Numbered from the stretch's first letter, positions 9,101 through 18,522 are shown. The stretch: DNA of 64,000 nt from Streptococcus sp. Marseille-Q6470 (GCF_946902905.1 NZ_OX336385.1:973501-1037500); one strand, 5' to 3'. Notes: generated from the letters alone by a model not told the origin. Translations and numbers: made by a program.

Positions 9101-11360
9101 AAGCCATGCCTATACTTATACCGTTAAGGCTATGCTAGGAGACCGTTCAACACCTGTTTCTGATGTTGCTTCAATTTCCGCCTTTAGTGAGCTCATGGAC
9201 GATCGTGACTCTCGCATTCAGTATGGCGCTGCCTTTGGAGACTGGTCTGACTCAGAACTATTTGGTGGAACCGAAAAATACGCCGATATCTCAAATGGGA
9301 ATTATTCCGATAAGGATGCAACCGCGACAATTCCTTTCAATGGTCCTGGAATTGAAATCTACGGACTCAAATCTTCTCAATTAGGACTTGCTGAGGTTAC
9401 AATCGATGGCAAATCTGTTGGAGAGCTTGATTTCTATACAGCTGGTGCTACTGAAAAGGGCGTCCTAATCGGTCGTTATACAAATCTATCTTCAGGCCCT
9501 CACCTCATGACTATCACTGTTAAGCGTGAACATAAGGGACGTGGAAGTGAACGCTCAAAAATTTCCTTAGACTACTTCAAGGTCTTCCCAGGACAGGGAG
9601 AAACCGTTGAGAAAATAGATGATCGTGATTCTCGTATCCAGTACGGCTCAGCATTTAAAGACTGGACTGATGCGGAACTCTATGCTTCTACAGAGAAATA
9701 TGCAGATATTAATGCAGATGAGAGTCTCGCTTCTGAAGCAACTGCAAGAATTCCATTCTCCGGTACAGGTATCCGTATCTATGGACTGAAAACATCTGCC
9801 CTTGGCAAGGCACTTGTGACACTCGATGGAAAAGAAATGCCAAGCCTTGACTTTTACACTGCCGGAGCTACCGAAAAAGGAGCATTGATTGGAGAATTCA
9901 CTAATTTAGCAGATGGTGACCATGTCCTAACCTTGAAAGTGGACCCAGATTCTCCTGAAGGTCGAAAGAAAATCTCTCTTGATTCATTTGATATTCTAAA
10001 AGCTCCATCAGTATCACTAGATACACCAATCCTCGAACCAATTAAGGCAGAAGATAAAACAGTTACCCTTACTTTACCAACTGGTAATTGGGATGCTGTA
10101 GCTGTGACATTCCCTGGTGTCAAAGACCCTCTCTTACTTAGAAAAGTCGATGACGATCATCTTGTCACTTCTGGTGAGCAAACTGTCCTAACCATCAAGG
10201 ATAAGAAGGTGCAAATCGACATCCCTGAAACTACGGACGGCAAAGCTGGCAATGCAATAGAAGCTTATGCTATCCTAGGAGAAACAAGAAGCAGTACGAT
10301 TGTAACTGTCTTTCCAAAGGGTGAAAATACACCTGCGGAAGAAAAAGTCGTTACAAGTAAGGGTGACGAGCCCGCTCCAGTAGTGACCATCCCTGAATAT
10401 ACTGACCCAATTGGAACTGCAGGGGAACAGGAAGCTCCTATCGTGGATGTCCCTGAATACACTGAGCCTATCGGTACTGCAGGGGAACAGGAAGCTCCTA
10501 TCGTGGATATTCCTGAATACACTGAGCCTATCGGTACTGCGAGCGACCAGGAAGCTCCTATCGTGGATGTCCCTGAATACACTGAGCCTATCGGTACTGC
10601 AGGGGAACAGGAAGCTCCTATCGTAGATATCCCTGAATACACCGGACCTATCGGTACTGCGAGCGACCAAGCGGCTCCTATTGTGGATGTCCCTGAGTAC
10701 ACCGAACCTATCGGTACTGCGAGCGATCAAGCGGCTCCTATTGTGGATGTCCCTGAGTACACTGGACCTATCGGTACTGCGAGCGACCAGGCGGCTCCAA
10801 GCATTTCTCTTCCTGAGTTTAAACTCAAAGCCTTAAAAGACCAGGCTACAGGAGTTAAAGTCATCAGCGGAGAAAATGAGTTAGCTGAAGCAAGCTATCT
10901 TGAAATCCAGAAAGTAGGGAAGCAAGAACTCTTGGGCAAGAGATATGATGCCTACGCGATTCAACTCAAGAATGAGAATGGTCAACTAATCCAAGCAAAA
11001 GGTGCTGTCCTCGTTCGATTACCAATTTCTGGCACAGTCCAAGAATTCTATCGCTTCAGTTCAGAAAAAGACATGAAAGCACAAGATTTCGAGATTCGTG
11101 ATGGCATGCTTGAGTTTCTCACCATTGATTTGACTACTTATGCTATCGTCTACAAGACTGAAACAGAAGTCCAACAACCAAGCTCAAGTCAAATCGAAGA
11201 AGCTAGTCCATTAGCAAATAAAAACCAGCTCAATGGTGAAAATTCTACAAATGACAAACAGCTTCCTGCCACCGGAGAAGAGTCTAGCCCACTCCTCTTC
11301 ATGGCAAGTCTCAGTCTAGCTTTAACTTCTGCCTTCTTGCTAAAAGGTAAAAAAGAGTGA
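6144..11360 (+). CDS. Cell-wall-anchored GH95 alpha-L-fucosidase with YSIRK signal and LPXTG anchor
   Basis: A 1738-residue surface enzyme predicted to release terminal alpha-1,2-linked L-fucose from host glycans. A YSIRK signal peptide (YSIRKLTIGTASVLLGA, residues 13-29) is probably cleaved after VAA. A Glu/Thr/Pro-rich linker leads to the GH95 domain from about residue 130 to 870. The residues matching Bifidobacterium AfcA are visible: N512 and N514 in HLNVNLQMNYW, E649 in SYSPEHG and D810 in QIDGNFG. An Fn3-like segment and two copies of a roughly 140-residue module follow (start DDRDSRIQYG at 1019 and 1159, probably a sugar-binding beta-sandwich). Seven 20-residue PIVDVPEYTEPIGTA repeats (about 1413-1552) form the wall-spanning stalk, ending in the sortase motif LPATG (1707-1711), a membrane helix and KGKKE. 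AAAGGAG precedes the ATG. Confidence 0.93.
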   Translation: MEKSYWEKSCKYSIRKLTIGTASVLLGAVFLATQNVAAESLEVKDNQTNVSETTVKVDVKVEEPSQAKTENQPSTDTHPSTELADKEVKPEKELPQTHHQSETNAVVEPSENKESEKPELPMTKQENYQLHYDQPTAPSYDGWEKQALPVGNGEMGAKVFGLIGEERIQYNEKTLWSGGPKPDSTDYNGGNYQDRYKVLAEIRKALEEGNRQKAKQLAERNLVGPNNAQYGRYLSFGDIFMVFNNQKKGLENVTDYHRGLDISEAISTTSYTQDGTNFKRETFSSYPDDVTVTHLSKKGDKTLDFTLWNSLTEDLLANGDYSWEYSNYKQGAVTTDSHGILLKGTVKDNGLKFASYLGIKTDGQVTAQDGYLTVTGASYATLLLSAKTNFAQNPKTNYRKDIDLENTVKSIVEAAKAKDYETLKNNHIKDYQSLFNRVQLNLGGNKSSQTTKEALHTYNPEKGQKLEELFFQYGRYLLISSSRDRTDALPANLQGVWNAVDNPPWNSDYHLNVNLQMNYWPAYMNNLAETAKPMINYIDDMRYYGRIAAKEYAGIESKEGQENGWLVHTQATPFGWTTPGWNYYWGWSPAANAWMMQNVYDYYKFTKDETYLKEKIYPMLKETAKFWNSFLHYDKSSDRWVSSPSYSPEHGTITIGNTFDQSLVWQLFHDYMEAANHLNVDQDLVTEVKAKFDKLKPLHINQDGRIKEWYEEDSPQFTNEGIENHHRHVSHLVGLFPGTLFGKDQPEYLEAARVTLNHRGDGGTGWSKANKINLWARLLDGNRAHRLLAEQLRSSTLENLWDTHAPFQIDGNFGATSGMAEMLLQSHTGYIAPLPALPDAWKDGQVSGLVARGNFEVSMKWKEKNLETLSFLSNVGGDLVVDYPNIESSLVKVNGKEVQASRIKDNRIQLATQKGDVITFENFPGRITRLTAQRKDSTTAELNFNTVEGATHYVIHRESKDETGQTSTVREFTTNQTRFIDRSIDSSHAYTYTVKAMLGDRSTPVSDVASISAFSELMDDRDSRIQYGAAFGDWSDSELFGGTEKYADISNGNYSDKDATATIPFNGPGIEIYGLKSSQLGLAEVTIDGKSVGELDFYTAGATEKGVLIGRYTNLSSGPHLMTITVKREHKGRGSERSKISLDYFKVFPGQGETVEKIDDRDSRIQYGSAFKDWTDAELYASTEKYADINADESLASEATARIPFSGTGIRIYGLKTSALGKALVTLDGKEMPSLDFYTAGATEKGALIGEFTNLADGDHVLTLKVDPDSPEGRKKISLDSFDILKAPSVSLDTPILEPIKAEDKTVTLTLPTGNWDAVAVTFPGVKDPLLLRKVDDDHLVTSGEQTVLTIKDKKVQIDIPETTDGKAGNAIEAYAILGETRSSTIVTVFPKGENTPAEEKVVTSKGDEPAPVVTIPEYTDPIGTAGEQEAPIVDVPEYTEPIGTAGEQEAPIVDIPEYTEPIGTASDQEAPIVDVPEYTEPIGTAGEQEAPIVDIPEYTGPIGTASDQAAPIVDVPEYTEPIGTASDQAAPIVDVPEYTGPIGTASDQAAPSISLPEFKLKALKDQATGVKVISGENELAEASYLEIQKVGKQELLGKRYDAYAIQLKNENGQLIQAKGAVLVRLPISGTVQEFYRFSSEKDMKAQDFEIRDGMLEFLTIDLTTYAIVYKTETEVQQPSSSQIEEASPLANKNQLNGENSTNDKQLPATGEESSPLLFMASLSLALTSAFLLKGKKE
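10381..10800 (+). repeat. Seven tandem 60-bp repeats in the fucosidase stalk
   Basis: Seven in-frame 60-bp units encode 20-residue repeats of the form APIVDVPEYTEPIGTASDQ. Units alternate between AGEQE and ASDQE/ASDQA variants, which suggests recombination between copies. A degenerate unit (PSISLPEF) follows. Copy number is likely to vary between strains. Confidence 0.95.
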
Positions 11361-11394
11361 TCCCAATAAATCTATAAAGATTTAGATAAATAGA

Positions 11395-11423
11395 AAAAGG
11401 ATGAGTAAATTACTCATCCTTTT
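11395..11423 (+). terminator. Terminator of the fucosidase gene
   Basis: AAAAGGATGAGTA and TACTCATCCTTTT form a 13-bp stem with a 3-nt loop 34 bp after the stop codon. The symmetric A and T tracts mean it could also serve the convergent small-gene pair. Confidence 0.9.
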
Positions 11424-11441
11424 GATTTCTTTCAGAGTCTT

Positions 11442-11606
11442 TTAAAATAAACTAAAAAGCCAGTTATAAATCCAGTTAAAAATCGAATATAACAAATTTA
11501 AAAGGAATTCATAAAAAAATAAACAAATGTGATACCAAATGAATTCTACAATCGTAATCAGTGGCTTGACTAGGATATAAAATAAAATATCCCAAATAAA
11601 TTTCAT
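11442..11606 (-). CDS. Very hydrophobic 54-residue membrane peptide, unknown function
   Basis: Reading the minus strand from the ATG at 11604-11606 gives MKFIWDILFYILVKPLITIV and so on to NWLFSLF then TAA. It is 54 residues, rich in Ile, Leu, Phe and Trp, with very few charges, enough for one or two membrane segments. The start overlaps the stop of the upstream 66-residue gene in an ATGA, which argues for translational coupling and for the reality of this short gene. I do not recognise the family. A membrane-associated peptide or an annotation-missed small protein are both possible. Confidence 0.6.
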   Translation of the reverse strand: MKFIWDILFYILVKPLITIVEFIWYHICLFFYEFLLNLLYSIFNWIYNWLFSLF

Positions 11607-11803
11607 TTTTTATCTTCCTTTCTAGGAAGTCCCGCAATCCAAGGTAAGGAAGATAGCAATTTATAAGCCGTCAAAAATTTAGCAACCTTTACCACTTCCG
11701 ATTCAGATTCCTTCTTCTCAGTCAGTACTTCCATTCCTTTTACCCAGAGGCATGTCCCAATAATTCTAGCCATTCCTGTAAAAAAATTTGGTTGGTTGTC
11801 CAT
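11603..11803 (-). CDS. Small protein of unknown function (66 aa)
   Basis: MDNQPNFFTGMARIIGTCLW opens a 66-residue protein with a Glu/Lys-rich middle and a basic C-terminus (PRKEDKK). AAGGGAG lies 6 nt before the ATG. No domain is recognised. It is coupled by a 4-nt overlap to the hydrophobic 54-residue peptide gene downstream, so the two probably work together. It lies just downstream of amiF on the same strand but past the amiF terminator. Confidence 0.7.
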   Translation of the reverse strand: MDNQPNFFTGMARIIGTCLWVKGMEVLTEKKESESEVVKVAKFLTAYKLLSSLPWIAGLPRKEDKK

Positions 11804-11904
11804 GTGATTCTCCCTTGATTACTCCGACTATTACTATTCTATTTTTATTGTATTCAGTATATCAAATTCTTATAGATAATCAAGCTTTTATCTGTAAAAT
11901 AAAA

Positions 11905-11951
11905 AAGTTTCATAATCTTACTAGAAAACTTCTAGCTAGATTATAAAACTT
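11905..11951 (-). terminator. Terminator of the ami operon
   Basis: On the minus strand, AAGTTTTATAATCT pairs with AGATTATGAAACTT around a 19-nt inner segment, followed by TTTTTTATTTT. It sits directly after the amiF stop at 11958. Confidence 0.8.
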
Positions 11952-11957
11952 TATTGA

Positions 11958-12884
11958 TTATTTCATTTCTTTTTTATAGCGTTCCAATTCTGCTTGGTTA
12001 GCCCAAACGTAATGACCTGGACGAATTTCAACCATAGAAGGTTTATCAGTTTCGTAGTCATGTTGATTAGGATCATAGACTTTCAAAACTTTCTTACGTT
12101 CCAAGATTGGATCTGGAATCGGCACAGCTGATAAAAGTGCTTGTGTGTATGGATGAACTGGATTGTTAAACAATTCTTCAGTTTCAGCCACTTCAACAAT
12201 GACACCCTTATAAATTACCGCGATACGATCAGAGATGAAACGAACTACTGACAAATCGTGGGCGATAAAGAGATAGGTCAAGCCCAATTCTTTTTGAAAT
12301 TTCTTGAGCAAGTTCAAAACTTGGGCACGCACTGAAACGTCCAAGGCTGAAATTGGCTCATCCGCGATCACGAAGTCAGGTTGCATAACCAAGGCACGAG
12401 CAATCCCGATACGTTGACGTTGTCCACCTGAGAACTCATGAGGGTAACGTGTCAAGTGTTCAGCCAAAAGTCCTACTTCACGAATGATGTTTTGAACTTT
12501 TTCTTTTCTTTCTTCTTCGTCTTTAAATAAATGGTGGTTGTAAAGACCTTCAGAGATGATATAGTCAACTGTTGCACGTTCATTCAAACTTGCGGCTGGG
12601 TCTTGGAAAATCATTTGAATGCGACGGATTAATTCCGCTGCTTGTTCACGTGATTTTTTACCATTGATTTTTTGTCCATCAAAGATGATATCCCCTTTGC
12701 TGGTATCATTAAGGCCGATAATGGCACGACCAATTGTTGTCTTACCACTACCAGATTCTCCAACGAGAGAGAATGTTTCACCTTTGTTGATAAAGAAGTT
12801 TGCATTTTTAACGGCTACAAACTTTTTGCTTCCTTCACCGAAGGAAATCTCTAAGTCTTTAACTTCTACTAATTTTTCAGACAT
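11958..12884 (-). CDS. amiF: Oligopeptide ABC transporter ATP-binding protein AmiF
   Basis: One of two cytosolic ATPases powering oligopeptide uptake by the Ami permease. The 308-residue protein has Walker [10 protein letters not shown], signature [15 protein letters not shown] and Walker [13 protein letters not shown], and ends with the oligopeptide/dipeptide C-terminal extension. I start at [15 protein letters not shown], which follows AGGAAGGAA; the open frame extends 23 residues further upstream into amiE without such a site. It is the last gene of amiACDEF. Confidence 0.96.
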   Translation of the reverse strand: MSEKLVEVKDLEISFGEGSKKFVAVKNANFFINKGETFSLVGESGSGKTTIGRAIIGLNDTSKGDIIFDGQKINGKKSREQAAELIRRIQMIFQDPAASLNERATVDYIISEGLYNHHLFKDEEERKEKVQNIIREVGLLAEHLTRYPHEFSGGQRQRIGIARALVMQPDFVIADEPISALDVSVRAQVLNLLKKFQKELGLTYLFIAHDLSVVRFISDRIAVIYKGVIVEVAETEELFNNPVHPYTQALLSAVPIPDPILERKKVLKVYDPNQHDYETDKPSMVEIRPGHYVWANQAELERYKKEMK

Positions 12885-12894
12885 TTCCTTCCTC

Positions 12895-13962
12895 CTAGTC
12901 CTCAAGATGAGCAAAGCCCATCTTTTCACGAATCTTATCGTGTAAATCTGCAATTACTGCTGGTTTTGCAACTTTTGGAGCTTGTTCATCAAGCAACCAT
13001 GTTTTAGCCCAGTGAGTATCAGATACTGCAAACTGAGGAGCTTTTTCTTCGAAATCAATCTTCATCGCATAATCTGAACGAAGAGCAAAAGCATCTCCCT
13101 TCAATTCAGTATACAGTGATGGAGGTGTTCCCGGAATTGAATACAATTCTCCTTTATCGTCAGCCAGCTGTGGCAAACTTGATAAGAGGCTCCATGTGTA
13201 TGGGTGACGTGGATCGTAGAAGATTTCTTCAACTGTACCATACTCAACGATTTCACCAGCATACATAACTGCAACTTTATCAGCAATACTTGCTACAACA
13301 CCAAGGTCGTGTGTGATAAAGATCGTTGTAAAGTGGTATTCTTGTTGAAGTGTTTTCAACAAGTCAATAATCTGAGCTTGGATGGTCACATCAAGGGCTG
13401 TTGTTGGTTCATCACAAATCAAAACATCTGGACGACACGCAAGGGCAATCGCAATAACAATACGTTGACGCATTCCTCCAGAATACTGGAATGGATATTC
13501 ATTAAAACGTCTCTCAGCGTCAGGAATACCAACCTTATTCATATAGTCAATCGCCAAGTCTTTGGCTTCTTGAGCTGTTTTCCCTTGGTGTTTTACAATA
13601 ACTTCTGTGATTTGACTTCCGATTGTTTTGATTGGGTCAAGACTGGTCATCGGGTCCTGGAAGATCGTTGCAATCTTCGCACCACGAATTTGCTCCCAAT
13701 CTTTATGAGAAGAAAATTCAGTCAAATCTTGGTCACGGTAAAGAATACTACCGTTCGCAATACGACCATTATCTTCCAACATTCCTGTAAAAGTTTTTGT
13801 TAAAACAGATTTCCCTGAACCAGATTCTCCAACGAGTGCAAGCACTTCGCCCTCAATCAACTCCAGAGATACTCCACGAATAGCTGTCAAAATTTTGTCA
13901 CGAACATCAAATTCCACGACAATATCTTGAGCAGTCAAAATTACATTTTTTTCTTTTGTCAT
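12895..13962 (-). CDS. amiE: Oligopeptide ABC transporter ATP-binding protein AmiE
   Basis: Partner ATPase of AmiF. The 355-residue protein shows Walker [10 protein letters not shown], signature [15 protein letters not shown] and Walker [13 protein letters not shown], followed by the Opp/Dpp C-terminal region with the insert typical of AmiE. The gap to amiF is 10 nt and to amiD 8 nt, so both are in one transcript. Confidence 0.96.
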   Translation of the reverse strand: MTKEKNVILTAQDIVVEFDVRDKILTAIRGVSLELIEGEVLALVGESGSGKSVLTKTFTGMLEDNGRIANGSILYRDQDLTEFSSHKDWEQIRGAKIATIFQDPMTSLDPIKTIGSQITEVIVKHQGKTAQEAKDLAIDYMNKVGIPDAERRFNEYPFQYSGGMRQRIVIAIALACRPDVLICDEPTTALDVTIQAQIIDLLKTLQQEYHFTTIFITHDLGVVASIADKVAVMYAGEIVEYGTVEEIFYDPRHPYTWSLLSSLPQLADDKGELYSIPGTPPSLYTELKGDAFALRSDYAMKIDFEEKAPQFAVSDTHWAKTWLLDEQAPKVAKPAVIADLHDKIREKMGFAHLED

Positions 13963-13970
13963 GTCTACTC

Positions 13971-14897
13971 CTATCTATGTGTACGTGGATCACTAGCATC
14001 CGCTAGGTTTTGACCAACTACGAAAAGTGACAAGGATACCAAGACCAAAGTTGTCAATGGAATCCAGAAGAGGTATGCATTTGTTGTTACGTTCTGTGAA
14101 TAATCTGAAATCAATCGACCTAAACTTGGTACTGTAATAGGCAATCCAAGTCCAAAGAATGATAGGAAGGCTTCATATGAGATAAATGCTGGAAGCATTT
14201 GTGATGTAGTCGTAACAATAACAGATACCAATTGTGGCATGATATTTTTAATGACAATTTTGTATGTTGGAGTTCCGAGTGTGCGTGAAGCAAGGTTGTA
14301 CTCTAAGTCACGGTAACGCATGATTTGGATACGAATTGAGTAGGCAATCCCAATCCAAGTCGTTACACTCATGGCAAAAATCAAATTCCAGAAACCTGCT
14401 CCGATTGAGTATGTTAGGACGATAACAATCAATAAGTGTGGGATGTTGGAAATAACGTTATAAACTTCCATCATGACGCGGTCAACTGATTTTGAAATAC
14501 CCCAGATACCGCCGACAATAACACCAATTACAATATTGATAAAGGTCGCAATAACGGAAATCAAGATAGAGTTACGGGCTCCAAACCAGACACCATCAAA
14601 AAGAGACTTACCATTACTATCTGTACCGAACCAATGTTCCGCATTTGGTTTAATGTAGCGAGCGCTAAAATCATTTACCTTACTTACATCATTGAAGTCG
14701 AAATCAGAAAACATTGGGTAGATGAAACTCATCAAAACGATTGAAATCAAAATACCAAGCATGATGATGGTTGATTTCTTTTTCAAAAATTGTCTAAAAA
14801 CAGAACCCCAATATGAGTAGGCAGGAGCATCAATTGCTTCAGAGGCAAAGTCATCGCGTTTTACAAACTGAAATTTATCATTACTAATTGTAGACAT
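13971..14897 (-). CDS. amiD: Oligopeptide ABC transporter permease AmiD
   Basis: Inner-membrane permease subunit of the OppC type, 308 residues. A cytosolic N-terminus is followed by a first helix ([15 protein letters not shown]), an external region, and a five-helix permease core with the EAA-like loop around [19 protein letters not shown]. It overlaps the amiC stop by one base. Confidence 0.96.
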   Translation of the reverse strand: MSTISNDKFQFVKRDDFASEAIDAPAYSYWGSVFRQFLKKKSTIIMLGILISIVLMSFIYPMFSDFDFNDVSKVNDFSARYIKPNAEHWFGTDSNGKSLFDGVWFGARNSILISVIATFINIVIGVIVGGIWGISKSVDRVMMEVYNVISNIPHLLIVIVLTYSIGAGFWNLIFAMSVTTWIGIAYSIRIQIMRYRDLEYNLASRTLGTPTYKIVIKNIMPQLVSVIVTTTSQMLPAFISYEAFLSFFGLGLPITVPSLGRLISDYSQNVTTNAYLFWIPLTTLVLVSLSLFVVGQNLADASDPRTHR

Positions 14898-16393
14898 TAT
14901 TTGCCTCCTTTCTCTGTCAACTTAATACGTGGGTCAATAATTGTCATCCAAATATCCCCAATTAAGTAAGAGAAGATTGAGACGCAAGTAAAGATGAAAA
15001 CTAGACCAACAACCATGTTATTATTTGACGCTTTTACAGAGTCAATCAACATTTTACCCATACCTGGGAAGGCGAAGACTGTTTCAGTAAGAGTAGCTCC
15101 ACCAATAACACCGATAATAGAACCTGGAATACCTGAAACGAGCGGTACCATAGCATTTTTAAAGATGTGTTTGTTTGAAATTTCTTTCTCAGAAAGACCT
15201 TTTGCACGTGCAAAACGAACAAAGTCTTGTGATTGTAAGTCAATCATGTAACGACGAATCCAGATAGCCAAACCAGGAGCACCAAGTAAACCAAGAATAA
15301 CTGCAGGTAGTACATATGAACGCCAGTCTCCAGCACCCAAGATAGGGAATGAATCAGGGAGTCCAATTGAAGAACCAATCAAACGAATGATATAGACAAG
15401 AGCGATAGTTGGAAGAGCAAGTAAGAATGTTAAAGCTCCTGTAGAGAAACTATCAATCCAAGTATTCTTGTAACGAGCCATTGCAGAACCAAGTGGAACC
15501 GCAATCGCATACGAAATTGCAAGGCCAATCAAACCAGCAATAGCAGAACTGGTAATCATAGATGGATACTGATAGTTGCTTTCAGTAGCTGTATATGGAT
15601 CACCTTTACCGTAGTTCGCTACTTCACGTGCATCCGCCTGACTTGGTGATTTATAAGTTCTTGTGTAGATATTGACTGATGAAGTTTTCTTCCCAGTTGG
15701 GAATTGAACTTCAGAAGTCTTGGTTTGTCCTTGACCTTGTGTGATAACTTGAAGAACAGGAGTATTGGCATAAGTTGGGTAAGAATCTCCTAAGTTCAAG
15801 TTCACAAAGTTCTGATGAACAAATGGGAACTGACTGTTGAAGTACAAGAGGTATTTATGTTTAGTCCCTGAACCTACCAAAGACCATCCAATCGCTGGAT
15901 CGTTTTCAAAACGCAAATAACGCTCTAAGTTAGGATTTTCTGGGTCTTGAATCTTGTTTGTATGGTCAATATCAAGCAAGTTTGCATAGAATTTGAACAC
16001 ACGCTCGAAAATAGGGATTTCACGAGTAGCATAGAATTGACCGCTCTCTGTAAACTCACCTAAAGTCCAACCGTTCCCAAGTTGTTGGATGTATTTTTCA
16101 TAGATAGCTTTATTTGTATCATTTGCATCTACTGTAACAGAAGGGTCAATGCTACTAGCTTTTTCCTGCAACTCTTTTGTATCGTAATATTCGATATAAC
16201 CCATACGCTCATAAACGGTATTTTCATAGTTATCGCGTTTATCAGCTGTAGTTGCAATTTTATTGTAGTTAGTATCTTGTTTGAAGATCAACTTCCGTGG
16301 AACCATCGTATAGATGATTGTGTAAATCAAGGTCGTTACTAAAAAGATAGAAACTAACGACCGCAAGATACGCATAAAAACATATTTTTTCAT
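14897..16393 (-). CDS. amiC: Oligopeptide ABC transporter permease AmiC
   Basis: OppB-type permease, 498 residues. It is longer than enteric OppB because of a large extracellular segment (about residues 30-270) between the first helix and the permease core; this insert is usual in streptococcal AmiC. The EAA-like loop reads [20 protein letters not shown]. It follows amiA after 65 nt containing a stem-loop. Confidence 0.95.
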   Translation of the reverse strand: MKKYVFMRILRSLVSIFLVTTLIYTIIYTMVPRKLIFKQDTNYNKIATTADKRDNYENTVYERMGYIEYYDTKELQEKASSIDPSVTVDANDTNKAIYEKYIQQLGNGWTLGEFTESGQFYATREIPIFERVFKFYANLLDIDHTNKIQDPENPNLERYLRFENDPAIGWSLVGSGTKHKYLLYFNSQFPFVHQNFVNLNLGDSYPTYANTPVLQVITQGQGQTKTSEVQFPTGKKTSSVNIYTRTYKSPSQADAREVANYGKGDPYTATESNYQYPSMITSSAIAGLIGLAISYAIAVPLGSAMARYKNTWIDSFSTGALTFLLALPTIALVYIIRLIGSSIGLPDSFPILGAGDWRSYVLPAVILGLLGAPGLAIWIRRYMIDLQSQDFVRFARAKGLSEKEISNKHIFKNAMVPLVSGIPGSIIGVIGGATLTETVFAFPGMGKMLIDSVKASNNNMVVGLVFIFTCVSIFSYLIGDIWMTIIDPRIKLTEKGGK

Positions 16394-16418
16394 ATTATTT
16401 CCTTTAAAATCCCAAAAG

Positions 16419-16446
16419 AACCTTCTCCTTTTGGAGAGAAAGTTCT
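16419..16446 (-). promoter_or_regulatory. Stem-loop between amiA and amiC
   Basis: On the minus strand GAACTTTCTC TCC and GGAGAAGGTTC form an imperfect hairpin with an AAAA loop, followed by TTCTTTTGGG. The short T tract suggests partial termination or an mRNA-stability element that would give more amiA than amiCDEF. Confidence 0.5.
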
Positions 16447-16458
16447 AATGAGCATTAT

Positions 16459-18438
16459 TTATTTCACGTGGCTCGCTAATTCTTTTTGAGCTTTCTCGTT
16501 TGATTCAGCTTTTTCTTTGAGCCATTTTTCACGAGCTTCTTTGTACTCTTTAGCAGTTACAGTGTTCGCTTGCAATTTAAGATATTTGAAGTAAACATCT
16601 GAACCTTTATCACCAGATTGAGTATAAGATGCTGAGAATGGTACTACGCGAGAAATGATTGGTGCTGCTCCTGAAGAAGACATAGCTGGAAGGAAGAGTG
16701 AGCTATCTGTCAACCAAGCTTGAGCTGCTGCATATTTCTCATAACGTTTATTAAGATCGGTTGTTTCACTAGCTGCATCATCAACTAATTTGTCATAATC
16801 ATTCAAACCAACTTGAGCAACCGCTGGGTTTGATGGATTATCATAGCCCATGTAGGACTTAGTTGTTTCACTATTAGTTGTTTTCAAGATGTCAAGGTAT
16901 GTTGATGGATCATCATAGTCTGGATTCCATCCAACAGCACCTGAAAGGTCCCAATCTTCTGCTGCCGCACTAGCTGCGTAGTATGTAGCATTTTGTAATT
17001 CATCTGTAGTGATTTGTTGAATATCGATAACTACATTATCTGTACCCAAAGCCGTCTCAACAGATTGTTTAAATGATTGGATACGAGCGATATAGTTTTT
17101 AGATGTTTGGTCAACTGGAATATCCAAGTGGATTGGGAATTTTACACCATCTGCTTCAAGGACTTTTTTAGCTTTAGCTAGTTCTGCTTTAGCCTTATCA
17201 GCATTGTAAAGACCATCTTGAGCATCCGCAAAGTTTACGTCTTTCCATTCATCACCATAAGAAACAACTTTCTCAGTAACCAAGTCACCAAATGTCTTAT
17301 CTCCAGCAGAAACAAAGTCAGGTTTGACAAAGAGGTTACGAACAGCAAGGGCGGCTCCATCCTTACCATTTAGCTGAGCTGAATAAGCAGTACGGTCAAA
17401 AGCAAAGTTCAAAGCTTGACGGAAGTCTTTGTTAAGAAGAGCTTTCTTAGTAGAAGTCTTTTCCTCGTCAGTTGTTTTTGATGTATATTTATAACTTTGA
17501 CGGTCAATGTTAACACCTAAACCAGCAATACCAGCTCCCTGTGGGGTATAGTAGATATTATCTTTATATGTTTCTGCTACTTTAGAATAGTTTGAGCTAG
17601 TAGGGAAGAGACGTGCATAACTATATGCACCATTTGTAAAGTTACGCTCAAGTGACTCTTGGTCTGAACCATCATAGTAAGAAAGTGTTACAGTATCGAT
17701 GTGAACATTGTCTTTATCCCAATACTGATCATTCTTTGCAAATTCGATAGAAGACTTAGCTGTCAATCCCTTAAGCAAGAATGGCCCATTGTAAAGCAAT
17801 GATGTTGGATCTGTCGCCTTACCAAAGTCTTTACCTTTTGATTTTTCAAACTCTGCATTCAAAGGCCAGAAGATTCCATAAGATAATTTAGAGTTCCAGT
17901 ATGGTTCAGGTTGGTTCAATGTATATTGAAGAGTGTAATCATCAACAGCTTTAATACCTACTGCAGAAAAGTCTGTATTAGTCCCTGATAAATAGTCAGC
18001 CAATCCCTTTACAGAATTTTGTGCTAGGTAAAGAGCAGCTGATTTATTGTCGGCTGCGTGTTTCAAACCTGTAACAAAGTCATTTGCAGTTACTTCTGCA
18101 TATTCTTCACCATCAGATGTGAACCATTTTACACCTTTACGAATCTTGTATGTATATGTCAATCCATCTTGAGATACTGACCAGTCTTCAGCGACTGCAG
18201 GAGTTAGATTTCCATATTGGTCATTTGTAAAGAGACCATCGATACCATTTGAAGTAGCAACTTTTGTACTTTGTTTACCAGAAATTAGGTAGTCCAATGT
18301 TTCTGGGTCAGCAGTATAAGTATAGCCATAAGCCTTTGGTGCTTCAGCATTTGATGATTTTGAAGAACCGCAAGCTGCAAGAACGCCTGTAGCAAGTAGC
18401 GCAACACCCGCTACCGCAAGAATCCGACTTTTTTTCAT
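16459..18438 (-). CDS. amiA: Oligopeptide-binding lipoprotein AmiA
   Basis: Substrate-binding protein of the Ami permease, 659 residues, tethered to the membrane. The signal peptide ends in the lipobox LAAC, with lipidated Cys23, followed by a Ser-rich linker and an SBP family 5 fold; the Tyr-rich motif EDWSVSQDGLTYTYKIRKG is typical. AmiA, AliA and AliB are close paralogues; being first in front of amiCDEF makes AmiA the natural call. Ami imports nutritional and signalling peptides in streptococci. The promoter carries a CodY box, consistent with derepression when branched-chain amino acids fall. Confidence 0.95.
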   Translation of the reverse strand: MKKSRILAVAGVALLATGVLAACGSSKSSNAEAPKAYGYTYTADPETLDYLISGKQSTKVATSNGIDGLFTNDQYGNLTPAVAEDWSVSQDGLTYTYKIRKGVKWFTSDGEEYAEVTANDFVTGLKHAADNKSAALYLAQNSVKGLADYLSGTNTDFSAVGIKAVDDYTLQYTLNQPEPYWNSKLSYGIFWPLNAEFEKSKGKDFGKATDPTSLLYNGPFLLKGLTAKSSIEFAKNDQYWDKDNVHIDTVTLSYYDGSDQESLERNFTNGAYSYARLFPTSSNYSKVAETYKDNIYYTPQGAGIAGLGVNIDRQSYKYTSKTTDEEKTSTKKALLNKDFRQALNFAFDRTAYSAQLNGKDGAALAVRNLFVKPDFVSAGDKTFGDLVTEKVVSYGDEWKDVNFADAQDGLYNADKAKAELAKAKKVLEADGVKFPIHLDIPVDQTSKNYIARIQSFKQSVETALGTDNVVIDIQQITTDELQNATYYAASAAAEDWDLSGAVGWNPDYDDPSTYLDILKTTNSETTKSYMGYDNPSNPAVAQVGLNDYDKLVDDAASETTDLNKRYEKYAAAQAWLTDSSLFLPAMSSSGAAPIISRVVPFSASYTQSGDKGSDVYFKYLKLQANTVTAKEYKEAREKWLKEKAESNEKAQKELASHVK

Positions 18439-18476
18439 ATTTTTAAACTCCTCGTTTTAAATTGTGGATATTGAAG

Positions 18477-18505
18477 ATTATACCACAGTTTTTTTAAAAA
18501 GTAAA
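18477..18505 (-). promoter_or_regulatory. amiA promoter
   Basis: On the minus strand, TTTACT and TATAAT are separated by 17 bp, with TG two bases before the -10. The -10 lies about 40 bp upstream of the amiA ATG. Confidence 0.8.
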
Positions 18506-18507
18506 CG

Positions 18508-18522
18508 AATTTTCAGAATATT
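18508..18522. promoter_or_regulatory. CodY box upstream of amiA
   Basis: AATTTTCAGAATATT matches the CodY consensus AATTTTCWGAAAATT at 14 of 15 positions. It abuts the -35 of the amiA promoter. A weaker match (TGTTTTCAGAAAAGA, 11 of 15) lies at 18555-18569. Confidence 0.75.

Noticed and set aside
10265..10730. Minus-strand repetitive open frames of 145 and 151 codons
   Set aside because: They are antisense readings of the 60-bp fucosidase repeats; open only because the repeat lacks stops in those frames.
10381..10800. CRISPR array
   Set aside because: The 60-bp units are contiguous, coding and lack spacers.
13204..13803. 199-codon plus-strand open frame
   Set aside because: Fully antisense to amiE, Cys/Asn-rich composition, no start signals.
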